Assembly: GCA_038258215.1 (NCBI GenBank)
Contig: JBBSQC010000003.1
Span: forward strand, 87,789 to 151,788
Source of the DNA: Fodinibacter sp038258215
Lineage (GTDB): Bacteria; Actinomycetota; Actinomycetes; Actinomycetales; Dermatophilaceae
Direction: 5' to 3'
Length of the DNA: 64,000 bases
Shown: in pieces, positions 44,071 to 53,099 of the stretch
Layout: each line of letters begins with the position of its first letter
Position numbering within the stretch: the first letter of the stretch is position 1
Notes under the pieces: generated by a model
Databases searched by the model: none
What the model was told of the DNA's origin: nothing
The model's input: only the letters and a program-made list of their open reading frames with translations
Program-made: the position numbers and the translations under genes

Positions 44071-44904
44071 TCAGCCGGTCGCCCTCTCGCCCTGCCCAGG
44101 CGCCAGCAGGAAGCCCGCGAGGGTGGCCCTGGCCCGGGGGTCGCTCAGCACGGTGAGGTGCCCCCGGCGTGGGAAGACCCGCAGCTGGGCCCGAGGGATG
44201 AGGCGCGCTGTCTCCTCGAAGAGTGCCAGCGGGTAGAAGCGGTCCCGCCCTGCTGCGACGATCAAAGTCGGGGCCGGCACCGTCGCGAGATCGGCCAGGT
44301 CGAAGGCGTCCTCGGCCTCGATCGTCGTGGCCATGTCGGCCAGACCCTGCCGGTCGCGCAGCATCAGTGGGCCGACGAGGTAGGCGGCTGCCCCGGCCAT
44401 GGTTCGACCTCGCCACGGTGGCACGACTCCCCCCGCCATGGCCGCCATCGCCGGTCGGTCGTTGTCCGCCCTCACGAGCTCTGCGACCCGGCCCTGGAGT
44501 CGGCGGGTCTCGGGGTCGAGACGGCAGGCGCTGCTGACGATCACCAGCCGTCGCACGAGCTCGGGTCGATCAGCCGCCAGCTGCTGAGCGATGCTGCCGC
44601 CCGTCGACGTGCCCACCAGGTCGACGGGCTCATCGACCAGGATCTGCAGCGCCCGAGCGTGCTCGGCCGCCAGCTCCGCCATGGTCATTCCTTCGGCCAG
44701 TCGCTCGTGCCGGTTGAGCACGAAGATCTGGCGCGATCCGGCGACGCCGGCCAACGGCGAGACCACCGAGCGCACCAGCGAGTCGTGCGCGATGCCGGTG
44801 AAGGGGGACAGCCCCGGCAGCCCCACCAGCGGAGGGCCGGTGCCCACCGAGGCGAACGGCATGAGACCCGCCAGGCCGCGCTGTAGCTTCACGCTCTTCA
44901 GCAT
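44071..44904 (-). CDS. alpha/beta hydrolase
   Basis: A 277-residue hydrolase. The oxyanion segment is PLVGLPGLSPFTG, the nucleophile elbow DLVGTSTGGSIAQQLAAD (Ser in GTSTGG), and the C-terminal His is probably RRGHLTVLSDP. The acid is likely in LIVAAGRDRFYP. It is complete. ATG 44904; the upstream JmjC gene ends 50 nt away in the same direction, so it may be in the same operon. Typical of esterases/lactonases; substrate unknown. Confidence 0.78.
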   Translation of the reverse strand: MLKSVKLQRGLAGLMPFASVGTGPPLVGLPGLSPFTGIAHDSLVRSVVSPLAGVAGSRQIFVLNRHERLAEGMTMAELAAEHARALQILVDEPVDLVGTSTGGSIAQQLAADRPELVRRLVIVSSACRLDPETRRLQGRVAELVRADNDRPAMAAMAGGVVPPWRGRTMAGAAAYLVGPLMLRDRQGLADMATTIEAEDAFDLADLATVPAPTLIVAAGRDRFYPLALFEETARLIPRAQLRVFPRRGHLTVLSDPRARATLAGFLLAPGQGERATG

Positions 44905-44954
44905 GAACCCCGGACCGGGATCCGGCCCAGCCACTCCTGCCACCCTGCTGCGCG

Positions 44955-46223
44955 CTACCGGCGCTGCCCGTACTGATCCGCGTCCGGAGCCGGGGCCGGC
45001 ACAACGATGCCGGCGAGGGCCAAGGAGCGGAGCACGCCGGCATCCAGGACGTCGGCCGCCGAGGCGCCGCGGAGCACCGCGTCCACGGCATCCCTCGCGG
45101 GCAGTGGCACCTCGACCCGTGCGACCCGGGTGGCCAGGACCGTGCCGTCCGGTCCCTCCCAGCGGTGGGCCAGGTGCCGCCGAGCCCGCCACGGGCGGAT
45201 GTCGGCCCCCTCTCGCGTGGCCTCGTGCTGCCCGAGCACCCCCATCGGTTCGCTCCGCTGGGCGGCCCGGGTGCGGGCGGCCAGGGCCGAGGCGAGCTCG
45301 TCGTCGGTCACCGCCCCGAGGGCCGCCTGCAGCGCCTCCCGCACCGCGGCGCGGTGACGTGTCGTGGTGTCCGCGTCGAGGGTGTCGACCCCGAGGGGGA
45401 GTGACGCGCGGGCGTCCGGGTCGTCGTCGAGGTAGCGACCGGCCGCTCGCAGCAGGTCGTCCAGAAGGGTCCGGACGGTCCAGACGTGGACGCCGAAGGT
45501 CAGGTGGATGCTGGTGCCGCCGAGCGCCGTCGCGCTGTGCAACCAGCCGCGCGGGAGGTAGAGGACGTCACCGGGTGCCAGCACGGCGTCGATGACCGGT
45601 TCGGCTCGCGCGGCCTCGCGCACCGCCTCACGCCGGTCGGTCCACGGTTGGCTGCGCAGCGGGGACTCCACGACGGGTGGCCTCACCCGCCAGTGCTTCT
45701 CGCCCTCGACCTGCACGACGAACACGTCGTGGACGTCATAGTGGTCGTCGAAACCCCGGTTCTGCGGCGGGGTGACGTAGGCGTTGACCTGCACGGGGTG
45801 CCCGAGGTCGGCAGCCAGGTCCTGCGCCGCGTCGACCACCGACGGCCAGGTGCGGTGCAGGCCCTGGAGCACGATGCTCGCCCCGCCGGCGAACAACCGC
45901 AGCACGCGGTCCTCGCTGACCTGGTCACCGATGGCTGCCCCCACCCCCCCACCGAGGGTGTATGCCGCGGGGTCCAGCGTGGTGCCCTCCCTGGCCATCC
46001 GCAGGAAGGGCGTGCGCAGCGCCCGGCTGCTCAAGAGCGCGTCGACGGCGGCCGCGTCGAAGCCGTGGGCCGGCGCGGGCAGGTCGGCGGCCCGGGTCAA
46101 CAGCGGAGACCGACCCCACCGCTGCGTGGCGAACCGGTCGCGGTCCTCCGCGACGACCGCAGCGAGCCCACGACCGGCCGCCGGGGCGGAGGTCGTGGGC
46201 TCGCGCTGTCCCCGCAGGGTCAC
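44955..46223 (-). CDS. JmjC-domain Fe(II)/2-oxoglutarate oxygenase
   Basis: A 422-residue protein of the bacterial JmjC/cupin (YcfD, RIOX-like) type. Metal ligands are His161-x-Asp163 in DDHYDVHDVFVV, with the distal His229 in LYLPRGWLHSA. The region after about 240 is helical, including a winged-helix-like dimer part. Such oxygenases hydroxylate protein side chains. Its ATG overlaps by ATGA with a small repeat peptide gene encoded just upstream, which makes that peptide a likely substrate. A ribosomal-protein target is the alternative. Confidence 0.78.
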   Translation of the reverse strand: MTLRGQREPTTSAPAAGRGLAAVVAEDRDRFATQRWGRSPLLTRAADLPAPAHGFDAAAVDALLSSRALRTPFLRMAREGTTLDPAAYTLGGGVGAAIGDQVSEDRVLRLFAGGASIVLQGLHRTWPSVVDAAQDLAADLGHPVQVNAYVTPPQNRGFDDHYDVHDVFVVQVEGEKHWRVRPPVVESPLRSQPWTDRREAVREAARAEPVIDAVLAPGDVLYLPRGWLHSATALGGTSIHLTFGVHVWTVRTLLDDLLRAAGRYLDDDPDARASLPLGVDTLDADTTTRHRAAVREALQAALGAVTDDELASALAARTRAAQRSEPMGVLGQHEATREGADIRPWRARRHLAHRWEGPDGTVLATRVARVEVPLPARDAVDAVLRGASAADVLDAGVLRSLALAGIVVPAPAPDADQYGQRR

Positions 46224-46444
46224 TGGGAGGAGTCGGCGCCGCCGTCTGCTCCGCCGTCGTGCTCGCCCGGGGTGCCGGGGTCGCTCGCACCGCTGTCCGC
46301 GGGGCCCTCTTCCTCGGCGGCGCCGTCTGCGCCACCGTCCTCCTCGCCGGGCGTGCCGGGGTCGCCGGCGCCGCTGTCCGCGGGGCCCTCCTCGCTACCG
46401 AGGTTCTCCTCGGCCGGCATGTCCTCCATCGAAGACTGGCTCAT
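46220..46444 (-). CDS. 74-residue acidic peptide with two repeats, candidate RiPP precursor
   Basis: A peptide rich in Asp, Glu, Gly, Pro and Ala. A helical-looking leader of about 17 residues (MSQSSMEDMPAEENLG) is followed by two near-identical 24-residue repeats of the form EEGPADSGAxDPGTPGExDGGADG at 18-41 and 45-68. ATG at 46444 has AAAGG 8 nt upstream; its stop overlaps the JmjC gene by ATGA. A leader plus repeated core beside a modifying oxygenase is the architecture of ribosomal peptides with multiple cores. No other RiPP enzymes are seen. Confidence 0.65.
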   Translation of the reverse strand: MSQSSMEDMPAEENLGSEEGPADSGAGDPGTPGEEDGGADGAAEEEGPADSGASDPGTPGEHDGGADGGADSSQ

Positions 46445-46696
46445 GTCCACACCTTTCGCTGTGTGCGGCACCCGGTTGCGCCGCGAGTCCTCATTGCACC
46501 AGTCGACGGGACCAGGTGGGGCTTTGGGCGCGTGCCGTTCGACGGGCTCGACACCGCGCTGACCTGCGCGGATCGCCGCTGCATCGAGCAGTCGGTGGGC
46601 AGGTCCTCCGGATGGGCCCGGACACGACTCTGACCCCCCCCGCCACGGAGTGGCATGAGGGTCAGGAGGTGCGGCTCGGTCCCCCGGTTGGAGGGA

Positions 46697-46870
46697 TCAG
46701 AGGATGCGGGGTGCGGTGGCCTGCGAGAGGAAGTGGAGCTCGTGGGCCTCACGGGTCAGGTCGCGGTCGACGTTCTGGTTCCAGCCGCGGCCGGCCTGAC
46801 GGTTGGTGCGGAGGGAGTGGGCGAGGCGGCGGGCCTTGTTCAGGGAGAGGTGTGTGGTGTTCATGTCCAT
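46697..46870 (-). CDS. 57-residue basic small protein, divergent from lysR
   Basis: A small ORF starting MDMNTTHLSLNKARRLAHSL, with an Arg/Asn-rich middle and a helical end. Codons are less GC-biased than in the neighbours. It starts 58 nt from the LysR gene in the opposite direction, over an AT-rich region, the usual place for a LysR target. The product has no recognised family. A later ATG is also possible. It could be a leader or a regulated small protein. Confidence 0.45.
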   Translation of the reverse strand: MDMNTTHLSLNKARRLAHSLRTNRQAGRGWNQNVDRDLTREAHELHFLSQATAPRIL

Positions 46871-46910
46871 AATGATCCATCTTTCAACCATGTAGCACAA
46901 CGTGTGTTTA

Positions 46911-46926
46911 CTTACGAGTAGTTAAG
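46911..46926. promoter_or_regulatory. candidate LysR-type binding site
   Basis: CTTACGAGTAGTTAAG is an interrupted palindrome (CTTA-N8-TAAG) immediately before the LysR start, in the AT-rich divergent gap of about 58 nt. The T-N11-A-like layout and position fit autoregulation and control of the divergent small gene. Confidence 0.5.
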
Positions 46927-46928
46927 CA

Positions 46929-47861
46929 ATGCTGTATGATTTTCGAGTGCTTGAACCCCATCGGATCCGCGTCTTCCGCTCGGTCGTCGCCAGCGGCTCC
47001 GTGCAGGCTGCGGCCGACAACCTCGGGATGACCTCGTCGGCGGTCAGCCAGCACCTCGCCGCGCTCCAGCGGGAGACCGGCCTGACCCTCTTCCAGCGGG
47101 CCGGGAGGGGCATCATGCCGACCGACGCCGCGCTGGTGCTCGACGCACAGAGCGACGAGGTGATGAGCCAGTGGGGCCGCCTCGAGCAGGTGGTCTCCGA
47201 CCTGCGCGACGGACGGTCGGGCCGTCTCTCGATCGGGTACTTCGCGTCCGCCGGTGCGGTGTGGATGCCGACCCTCGTCAAGCGACTGACCTCGGAGTTT
47301 CCCGACCTCGTCCTGGAGCTCGTCCTCAACGAGGTGGACCAGCGAAGCCCAGGGCCGGACATCGACCTGGTCATCGACCCACCGGACACCGCCGTGCCGG
47401 CGGGATACCGGCGGATCGACCTCACCGAGGACCCCTTCGTCGTCATCGTGCCGCGCGGCCATGCGCTCGCCGGTGCCGGCGAGATCGCCCTGAGCGACCT
47501 GCGCGGAGAGGCCTGGGTGAGCAACGACTTCCCGAAGTCGGTGGGTCACCGGCTCGTCGTGGCGGCGTGCAACGCCGCGGGCTTCCGGCCGCGGTTCACG
47601 GTCCAGGCGCAGGACCACTACACCGCGATGGGCTTCGTGGCCGCGGGCGTCGGGGTCTCGGTGCTGCCCGGCCTTGCCGCCACCACGCTGCCGGCATCCG
47701 TGGTGCGGCTCGGCCTCTCGGCCCCGGCGCCCGTGCGTCACCTCGCCGCGGTGGTCCGTGACCTGGGGACCCCCAACGCCCCAGCCGACCGCGCGGTGGC
47801 GCTGCTCACGCAGCTCATTGCGCACCCGAGCATGCTCCCCCGCCGGGCCCTCCCCCGCTGA
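46929..47861 (+). CDS. LysR-family transcriptional regulator
   Basis: A 310-residue LysR regulator. The HTH is FRSVVASGSVQAAADNLGMTSSAVSQHLAALQ (about residues 16-47), then the linker helix and a periplasmic-binding-like domain from LSIGYFASAGAVWMPTLV on, with DPFVVIVPRGHALA and a C-terminal VAAGVGVSVLPGLA. The start codon is ATG 46929, with a GTG at 46947 as alternative. The first codons are unusually AT-rich (LYDF). The effector is unknown; its likely target is the divergent small gene or itself. Confidence 0.85.
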   Translation: MLYDFRVLEPHRIRVFRSVVASGSVQAAADNLGMTSSAVSQHLAALQRETGLTLFQRAGRGIMPTDAALVLDAQSDEVMSQWGRLEQVVSDLRDGRSGRLSIGYFASAGAVWMPTLVKRLTSEFPDLVLELVLNEVDQRSPGPDIDLVIDPPDTAVPAGYRRIDLTEDPFVVIVPRGHALAGAGEIALSDLRGEAWVSNDFPKSVGHRLVVAACNAAGFRPRFTVQAQDHYTAMGFVAAGVGVSVLPGLAATTLPASVVRLGLSAPAPVRHLAAVVRDLGTPNAPADRAVALLTQLIAHPSMLPRRALPR

Positions 47862-47893
47862 GAGACCGGTCGGTCGCGCGAGAGCCCTCAGGG

Positions 47894-50470
47894 TCAGGCC
47901 GGCACGTGCTGGTGACCGGCATCCTGCTCAATCGCACGCTGCTCGGCGTCGAGGCGCTCGGTGAGCTTGACGCCCTCGACGTCGAGGTCGGGAAGGACCC
48001 GGTCGAGCCACCGCGGGAGGTACCACGCCCGGTCACCGAGCAGGTGCATCACGGCGGGGGTGAGCGTCATCCGCACGAGCACGGCATCCACGAGCACGCC
48101 GATGGCCAGGCCGAACCCGATCGGTCGCACCATGACGAGGTGGCTGTAGGCGAAGCCGAGGAACACCGACGTCATGATGACCGCCGCGGCCGTGACGACC
48201 TTGGCGCCGTGGACGAACCCGGTGCGGACCGCAGCCCGCGAGTCCTCACCGTGGGCGTGGGCCTCGTGCATGCCCGACACGAGGAACATCTGGTAGTCCA
48301 TCGCCAGGCCGAAGAGCACCCCGATGAGGATGATCGGCATGAACGACAGCAGCGGCCCGGGCTGGGTGACGTCGAAGACCCCGCCGAGCCAGCCCCACTG
48401 GTGCACGGCGACGGTCGCACCGAAGGCCGCGGCCACGGACAGCAGGAACCCAGCCGTCGCGACGACAGGGACGACGATCGAGCGGAAGACGAGCATGAGG
48501 ATGAGCAGCGACAGCCCGACCACGACCGCGAGGTAGGCGGGAAGGGCCGCGCCGAGCCGCTCGGAGATCTCGACGTTGGCGACCGTCGCGCCGGTGAGAC
48601 CGATCTCGGTGTCGGTGTAGCGCTCGAGCAGGTCCCCGCGCAGCTGGATCGCCCGGAGGGTCTCCTTGGTCTGCGGGTCGGCCGGCCCGGTCGAGGGGAC
48701 GATCTGGAAGGCCAGGGTGTCCTTATCCGCGCTCACCCCGAAGGGCAGCACGCTGCTCACCGAGCCCACCTCGCTCAGGGCGCTGGCGACGCGGGCCTGC
48801 TCGTGGAGCACGTCGGCGTCGGTGCGCGGCGCGTCGGTCTCGGGCAGCGTCGCGAGGGCGATGACCGGCCCGTTGACGCCGGGTCCGAACTCTGAGGCGA
48901 TGGTCGTGTATGCCGTGTTGGCGCTCGAACCGCTCGGCTCGCTGCCACCGTCGGGGAGGCCCAGCTGGAGCTGGGTGGCCGGCAGGGCGACGACACCGAG
49001 CAGGGCGACGACACCGAGCACGGTGAGCCACGGCCTGGCCGTGACGATCCGCACGTACCACCCGCCATGCTCCTCCTCGCGCCCGCCGTCGGTCACCGTG
49101 CGGGTCGTGGCGTCGCCGGGGGTCTCGTAACCGGCGGCGCGCCAGGCCCGCCGGGACAGCACCCGGGTGCCCATGAGCCGCAGGACTGCCGGGCTCACCG
49201 TGATGGCCACCAGCACGGTGAGCGCCACGGTGGCCGCGGCCACCAGACCCATCTGGGCGAGGATGGGGATGCCGGAGAGCACGAGGGCTGCGAGGGCGAT
49301 CACGACGGTCGTGCCGGCGAAGACCACGGCGCTGCCGGCCGTGGCCACGGCGCGGGCGGCCGAGTCGACCACGTCCTCGCCCTGCAGCAGCTGGGAGCGG
49401 TGGCGGTTGACGATGAAGAGCGCGTAGTCGATGCCGACGGCGAGGCCGAGCATCAGGGCGAGCGCCGGGGTGGTGGAGTTGAGGTCGACGAACGTCGTCA
49501 GCGCGATCGCGCCGCCGAGCCCGACCCCCACACCCAGGAGTGCCACGAGCAGGGGCAGCCCGGCCGCGATGAGCGTGCCGAGGACACCCACGAGCACGAG
49601 GACGGCGACGCTGAGCCCGAGCACCTCACCCGGGCCGACGAGTGAGGTGTCCTGGGTGATCTCGACGCTGTAGGACGCGTTGACGCCGGCGGCCTGGAGG
49701 ATCGGGTCGCCGGTGGCCGGGATCTGCGCCCGGTCCTCGACCGGCACCGACTGGGGGTCGTCGTCGAACTGCACCTGCACCACGGCATACCGGCCGTCCT
49801 CGCTGACCAGGCGGGTGCCCTCGGTGGCGGCGGCGACGGCACGTCCGTCTTCGAGCTGCTGGCGCCCCGCGGCGAGGTCGGACGCCCCCTGGGTGGCCTG
49901 GGCCTCACCCTGCTCGAACTGGGCGCGACCCTCCTCCAGCTGGTCCCGGAGCGGCGGGATCGACGGGTCGTCGGGGTTGGCGGCCTCGAGCTGGGCGAGG
50001 ACGGCTTCGCCGGCCTCGAGCTGGGCGCGGGAGGTGACGAGCTGGGCGTTGCCGGCGTCGAGCTGGGCCTGGCCCCGCTCGAGCTGCGCCGCGGCGTCGT
50101 CCAGGCTCGTGTTCGTGGAGTCGAGCTGGGCCTGGGCCTCGAAGGGGTCGTTGACCCGGGCGACGTGCGGCACCTGCTCCCAGGCGGCGAACGTGTCCTC
50201 GATCGCGGCGCGCTGGGTCTCGGTGAAGGCACCACCCGGGCTCTCCAGCACGATGGTGCCGACCCCGCCGGCGGCCTCCGGCACGGTCTCGCCGAGCTGG
50301 CCGAGCACCTTCTGGAAGTCGGTGCCGGGGATCGACACCTTGTCGCTGAGCGGCTGGCCGACGGTGGCCGCGAGTGCGCCGACGGCGGTGAGGAGCACGA
50401 GCCAGAGCCCGATGACGGGCCACGCGTGGGTGGCGCACCAGCGGCCGAGGCGGTGGAGGAGGGAGGACAT
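47894..50470 (-). CDS. MMPL/RND-family transporter
   Basis: An 858-residue membrane protein with the MMPL layout. After the first helix (HAWPVIGLWLVLLTAVG) there is a large loop at about 90-270 made of coiled-coil-like heptads such as QAQLDSTNTSLDDAAAQLER. A block of helices with GLAVGIDYALFIVNRHR follows, then a second loop and a second block with FGLAMDYQMFLVSG. These transporters export lipids or drugs. It follows its TetR gene by 13 nt, so it is a repressor-controlled efflux system. The helical loop is longer than in many MMPLs. Confidence 0.88.
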   Translation of the reverse strand: MSSLLHRLGRWCATHAWPVIGLWLVLLTAVGALAATVGQPLSDKVSIPGTDFQKVLGQLGETVPEAAGGVGTIVLESPGGAFTETQRAAIEDTFAAWEQVPHVARVNDPFEAQAQLDSTNTSLDDAAAQLERGQAQLDAGNAQLVTSRAQLEAGEAVLAQLEAANPDDPSIPPLRDQLEEGRAQFEQGEAQATQGASDLAAGRQQLEDGRAVAAATEGTRLVSEDGRYAVVQVQFDDDPQSVPVEDRAQIPATGDPILQAAGVNASYSVEITQDTSLVGPGEVLGLSVAVLVLVGVLGTLIAAGLPLLVALLGVGVGLGGAIALTTFVDLNSTTPALALMLGLAVGIDYALFIVNRHRSQLLQGEDVVDSAARAVATAGSAVVFAGTTVVIALAALVLSGIPILAQMGLVAAATVALTVLVAITVSPAVLRLMGTRVLSRRAWRAAGYETPGDATTRTVTDGGREEEHGGWYVRIVTARPWLTVLGVVALLGVVALPATQLQLGLPDGGSEPSGSSANTAYTTIASEFGPGVNGPVIALATLPETDAPRTDADVLHEQARVASALSEVGSVSSVLPFGVSADKDTLAFQIVPSTGPADPQTKETLRAIQLRGDLLERYTDTEIGLTGATVANVEISERLGAALPAYLAVVVGLSLLILMLVFRSIVVPVVATAGFLLSVAAAFGATVAVHQWGWLGGVFDVTQPGPLLSFMPIILIGVLFGLAMDYQMFLVSGMHEAHAHGEDSRAAVRTGFVHGAKVVTAAAVIMTSVFLGFAYSHLVMVRPIGFGLAIGVLVDAVLVRMTLTPAVMHLLGDRAWYLPRWLDRVLPDLDVEGVKLTERLDAEQRAIEQDAGHQHVPA

Positions 50471-50483
50471 GGGGCCTTCCGGA

Positions 50484-51200
50484 TCAGGTGGGAGGGGCGC
50501 GGTGCGCGGAGGGGGCGTGCTCATTCGTGGCGCGGGAGGAGCGGGTGCTGAGGATGCCGGGGTCCAGGCCGTCGCGTAGCAGGTCGATGGCCGCGTCGAA
50601 CGACGCTGCGAGCGAACGGGACTCGTTCGCCGTCCGGTCGGCGCGGTCGGCGCGGTCGGTGGGGTCGGAGGTCTGCTCCCGCCACCAGACCCGCCAGGCC
50701 GCCTCGGTGACCCCCACGAGAGCGGAGGCGAGGGTGGCGACGACGAGGTCGGACGGCTCGGGCCCCAGTCGTCCGCGCAGCCACCCCTCGAGCCATTCGA
50801 TCCATCCGTGAAGATGGATCAGGATCAGCCCACGGGCCTGCGGCGAGGCCTCACCCGCGGAGGCGAGCACCGCGATCCGGCTCACGAGCTGTTCGTCCCC
50901 GGGCTCGGAGACGACCGAGCGGACGCTGTCGAGCAGGGGCTCGTCGAGGGGGCGGCTCTCGAGTCGTTCGCCGACCGAGGCGAAGAAGTCGTCCACGCTC
51001 GTCGTGAGCACGGCCTCGACCGAGGGGAAGTAGTTGAACAGCGTGCGGCGCGAGACCCCGGCGCGCTCGGCCACGGCGTCGGCCGTCAGCCCCTCCACAC
51101 CCGCGTCCCGGACCACGGAGAACGCTGCGTCGCAGAGGGCGACCCGAGTCGCGTCGCGCTTGCGGGTGCGCAGCGAGCCGGGGTGGGTGGGAGTCGTCAC
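50484..51200 (-). CDS. TetR-family repressor of the MMPL operon
   Basis: A 238-residue TetR regulator. The HTH is GLTADAVAERAGVSRRTLFNYFPSVEAVL. The GTG at 51200 is chosen because the family match begins right after it. The effector domain is helical and ends in a Ser/Asp/Arg-rich tail of about 40 residues. It precedes the MMPL gene by 13 nt, so the repressor is the first gene of the operon it presumably controls. A palindromic operator lies 20 nt upstream. Confidence 0.85.
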   Translation of the reverse strand: MTTPTHPGSLRTRKRDATRVALCDAAFSVVRDAGVEGLTADAVAERAGVSRRTLFNYFPSVEAVLTTSVDDFFASVGERLESRPLDEPLLDSVRSVVSEPGDEQLVSRIAVLASAGEASPQARGLILIHLHGWIEWLEGWLRGRLGPEPSDLVVATLASALVGVTEAAWRVWWREQTSDPTDRADRADRTANESRSLAASFDAAIDLLRDGLDPGILSTRSSRATNEHAPSAHRAPPT

Positions 51201-51220
51201 CCCGTCACGGTAGAGAGGAG

Positions 51221-51236
51221 TTGCACACCAATGCAA
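51221..51236. promoter_or_regulatory. probable TetR operator TTGCA-N6-TGCAA
   Basis: TTGCACACCAATGCAA is a perfect 5+5 palindrome with a 6-bp spacer, immediately upstream of the TetR-MMPL operon. Confidence 0.7.
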
Positions 51237-51300
51237 ATCTGCACGACGGTGTAGAAGGTGGTCCCGCCCCCGGGCAGCCAGGGCGTGGGACGCTTGGCCC

Positions 51301-53016
51301 ATGACCGAGCACCAGCCCGCCCACACCGACCGTTCCGCGCTCCTGGCGACGATCCGCGAGTCGGTGATCGGCGAGGACCACGTCATGGAGACGCCCTACG
51401 GTCCGCGTCGGGTGACCTACGCCGACTACACGGCATCCGGCCGGGCCCTGTCCTTCATCGAGGACTTCATCCGCACCGAGGTGCTGCCGAGCTACGCGAA
51501 CACGCACACCGAGTCCAGCGGCACCGGCCTGCAGACGACGCGGCTGCGCGAGGACGCCCGGCAGATCATCCGCGACGCCGTGCACGGTGACGACGACACC
51601 GTCGTGCTGTTCGCAGGCTCGGGCTGCACCGGTGCCGTCGACAAGCTCATCGGGGTGCTCGGGCTGCGGGTGCCGTCGGCGCTCGAGGACCGCTGGCACC
51701 TCAGCGACCAGATCCCCGCGGACCAGCGACCCGTCGTGTTCATCGGCCCCTACGAACACCACTCGAACGAGATCCCGTGGCGGGAGTGCATCGCCGATGT
51801 CGTGGCCATCCGGCAGGACGCCGACGGGGGCGTCTGCCTGGACGACCTGCGCGAGCGGCTCGAGGAGTATGCCGCCCGTCCGCTGAAGATCGGCTCGTTC
51901 AGTGCCGCCTCGAACGTCACCGGGATCGTGTCCGACACGGCAGCCATCTCTGCCCTGCTCCACGCCAACGATGCTCTCGCCTTCTGGGACTTCGCCGCGG
52001 CCGGCCCCTACGTCGACATAGAGATGAGCGCACCCGAGGGGGGCGACCCCACGGCCTACAAGGACGCGATCGTGCTCTCCCCGCACAAGTTCATCGGCGG
52101 CCCCTCCACCCCCGGCGTGCTCATCGCCCGTCGGGAGCTCTTCACCAACCGGGTGCCCGTGGTGCCCGGCGGCGGCACTGTCTCCTACGTCAACCCCGAA
52201 GGTCACGCATACCTGCCCGACCCCGAGCACCGCGAGGAGGGTGGCACTCCGGCGATCATCGAATCGGTGCGCGCCGGCCTGGTCTTCCAGCTCAAGGAGG
52301 CCGTCGGCGTGGAGACGATCCGCGCGTGCGAGGAGCGGTTCCTCTCCCGGGCCGTGCAGGCCTGGCGCGACGAGCCGACCATCGAGATCCTCGGCAACCT
52401 CGACGCTCCACGGCTGTCCATCGTGTCCTTCATCGTGCGCGCACCGTCGGGGAGCTACCTCCACCACAACTACGTCGTCGCGGTGCTCAACGACCTCTTC
52501 GGCATCCAGTCCCGCGGCGGTTGCTCGTGCGCCGGGCCCTACGGCCACCGGTTGCTGGGCATCGACATCGAGCGCAGCCACGAGTTCGAGCGCGAGATCA
52601 CCGGCGGGTGCGAGGGCATCAAGCCCGGCTGGGTGCGGGTCAACTTCAACTACTTCCTCTCCGACACGGTCGCCGACTACATCATCGACGCCGTTCGGCT
52701 GGTGGCCCGTGACGGCTGGCGCCTCATGGGCGACTACGTGTTCGAGCCGATGAGCGGCATGTGGCGCCATCGTCGAGGTGTCATCGAGCCGCCGATCCGG
52801 CTGCGGGACATCGGGTATGCCGCTGACGGCACCATCAGGACACCGCACTCCAAGGACGTCGGCGGGGAGGAGCTGCTCGCCGAGCACCTGCGCGACGGCG
52901 CGGCGATCCTCACTGCGGCCACGCCTCCCGACCTCACCGGCGAGCGGGCGGAGCTGTCCGAGGACTTCGAGCACCTGCGCTGGTTCGACCTGCCCGCAGT
53001 GGCCCTCGCACCGTGA
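51301..53016 (+). CDS. class V (PLP) aminotransferase, cysteine-desulfurase-like
   Basis: A 571-residue PLP enzyme of the class V fold. Substrate/PLP segments are YADYTASGRALSFIEDF, NTHTESSGTGLQTTRLRED, GPYEHHSNEIPW, and the PLP Lys in LSPHKFIGGPSTPG. A Cys-containing loop, QSRGGCSCAGPYGHRLLG, lies where desulfurases carry the catalytic Cys. It is longer than usual by about 130 C-terminal residues (GDYVFEPMSGMWRHRRG on). The start ATG 51301 is clear. Single gene, divergent from TetR. Real activity unsure. Confidence 0.82.
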   Translation: MTEHQPAHTDRSALLATIRESVIGEDHVMETPYGPRRVTYADYTASGRALSFIEDFIRTEVLPSYANTHTESSGTGLQTTRLREDARQIIRDAVHGDDDTVVLFAGSGCTGAVDKLIGVLGLRVPSALEDRWHLSDQIPADQRPVVFIGPYEHHSNEIPWRECIADVVAIRQDADGGVCLDDLRERLEEYAARPLKIGSFSAASNVTGIVSDTAAISALLHANDALAFWDFAAAGPYVDIEMSAPEGGDPTAYKDAIVLSPHKFIGGPSTPGVLIARRELFTNRVPVVPGGGTVSYVNPEGHAYLPDPEHREEGGTPAIIESVRAGLVFQLKEAVGVETIRACEERFLSRAVQAWRDEPTIEILGNLDAPRLSIVSFIVRAPSGSYLHHNYVVAVLNDLFGIQSRGGCSCAGPYGHRLLGIDIERSHEFEREITGGCEGIKPGWVRVNFNYFLSDTVADYIIDAVRLVARDGWRLMGDYVFEPMSGMWRHRRGVIEPPIRLRDIGYAADGTIRTPHSKDVGGEELLAEHLRDGAAILTAATPPDLTGERAELSEDFEHLRWFDLPAVALAP

Positions 53017-53099
53017 CCCCCACGCACCGTGACTGTTGAAGGGGGTGGCGCGGGCGCCGCTGTTCCGGTCGGCCCACCGGTCGAGGGGTGGACGCCACG

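Noticed and set aside
46610..46696. Possible hairpin with a run of C between TGACC and GGTCA near 46630-46666
   Set aside because: Arms are short (about 6 bp) with a loose loop, and there is no T-run; not enough for a terminator call.
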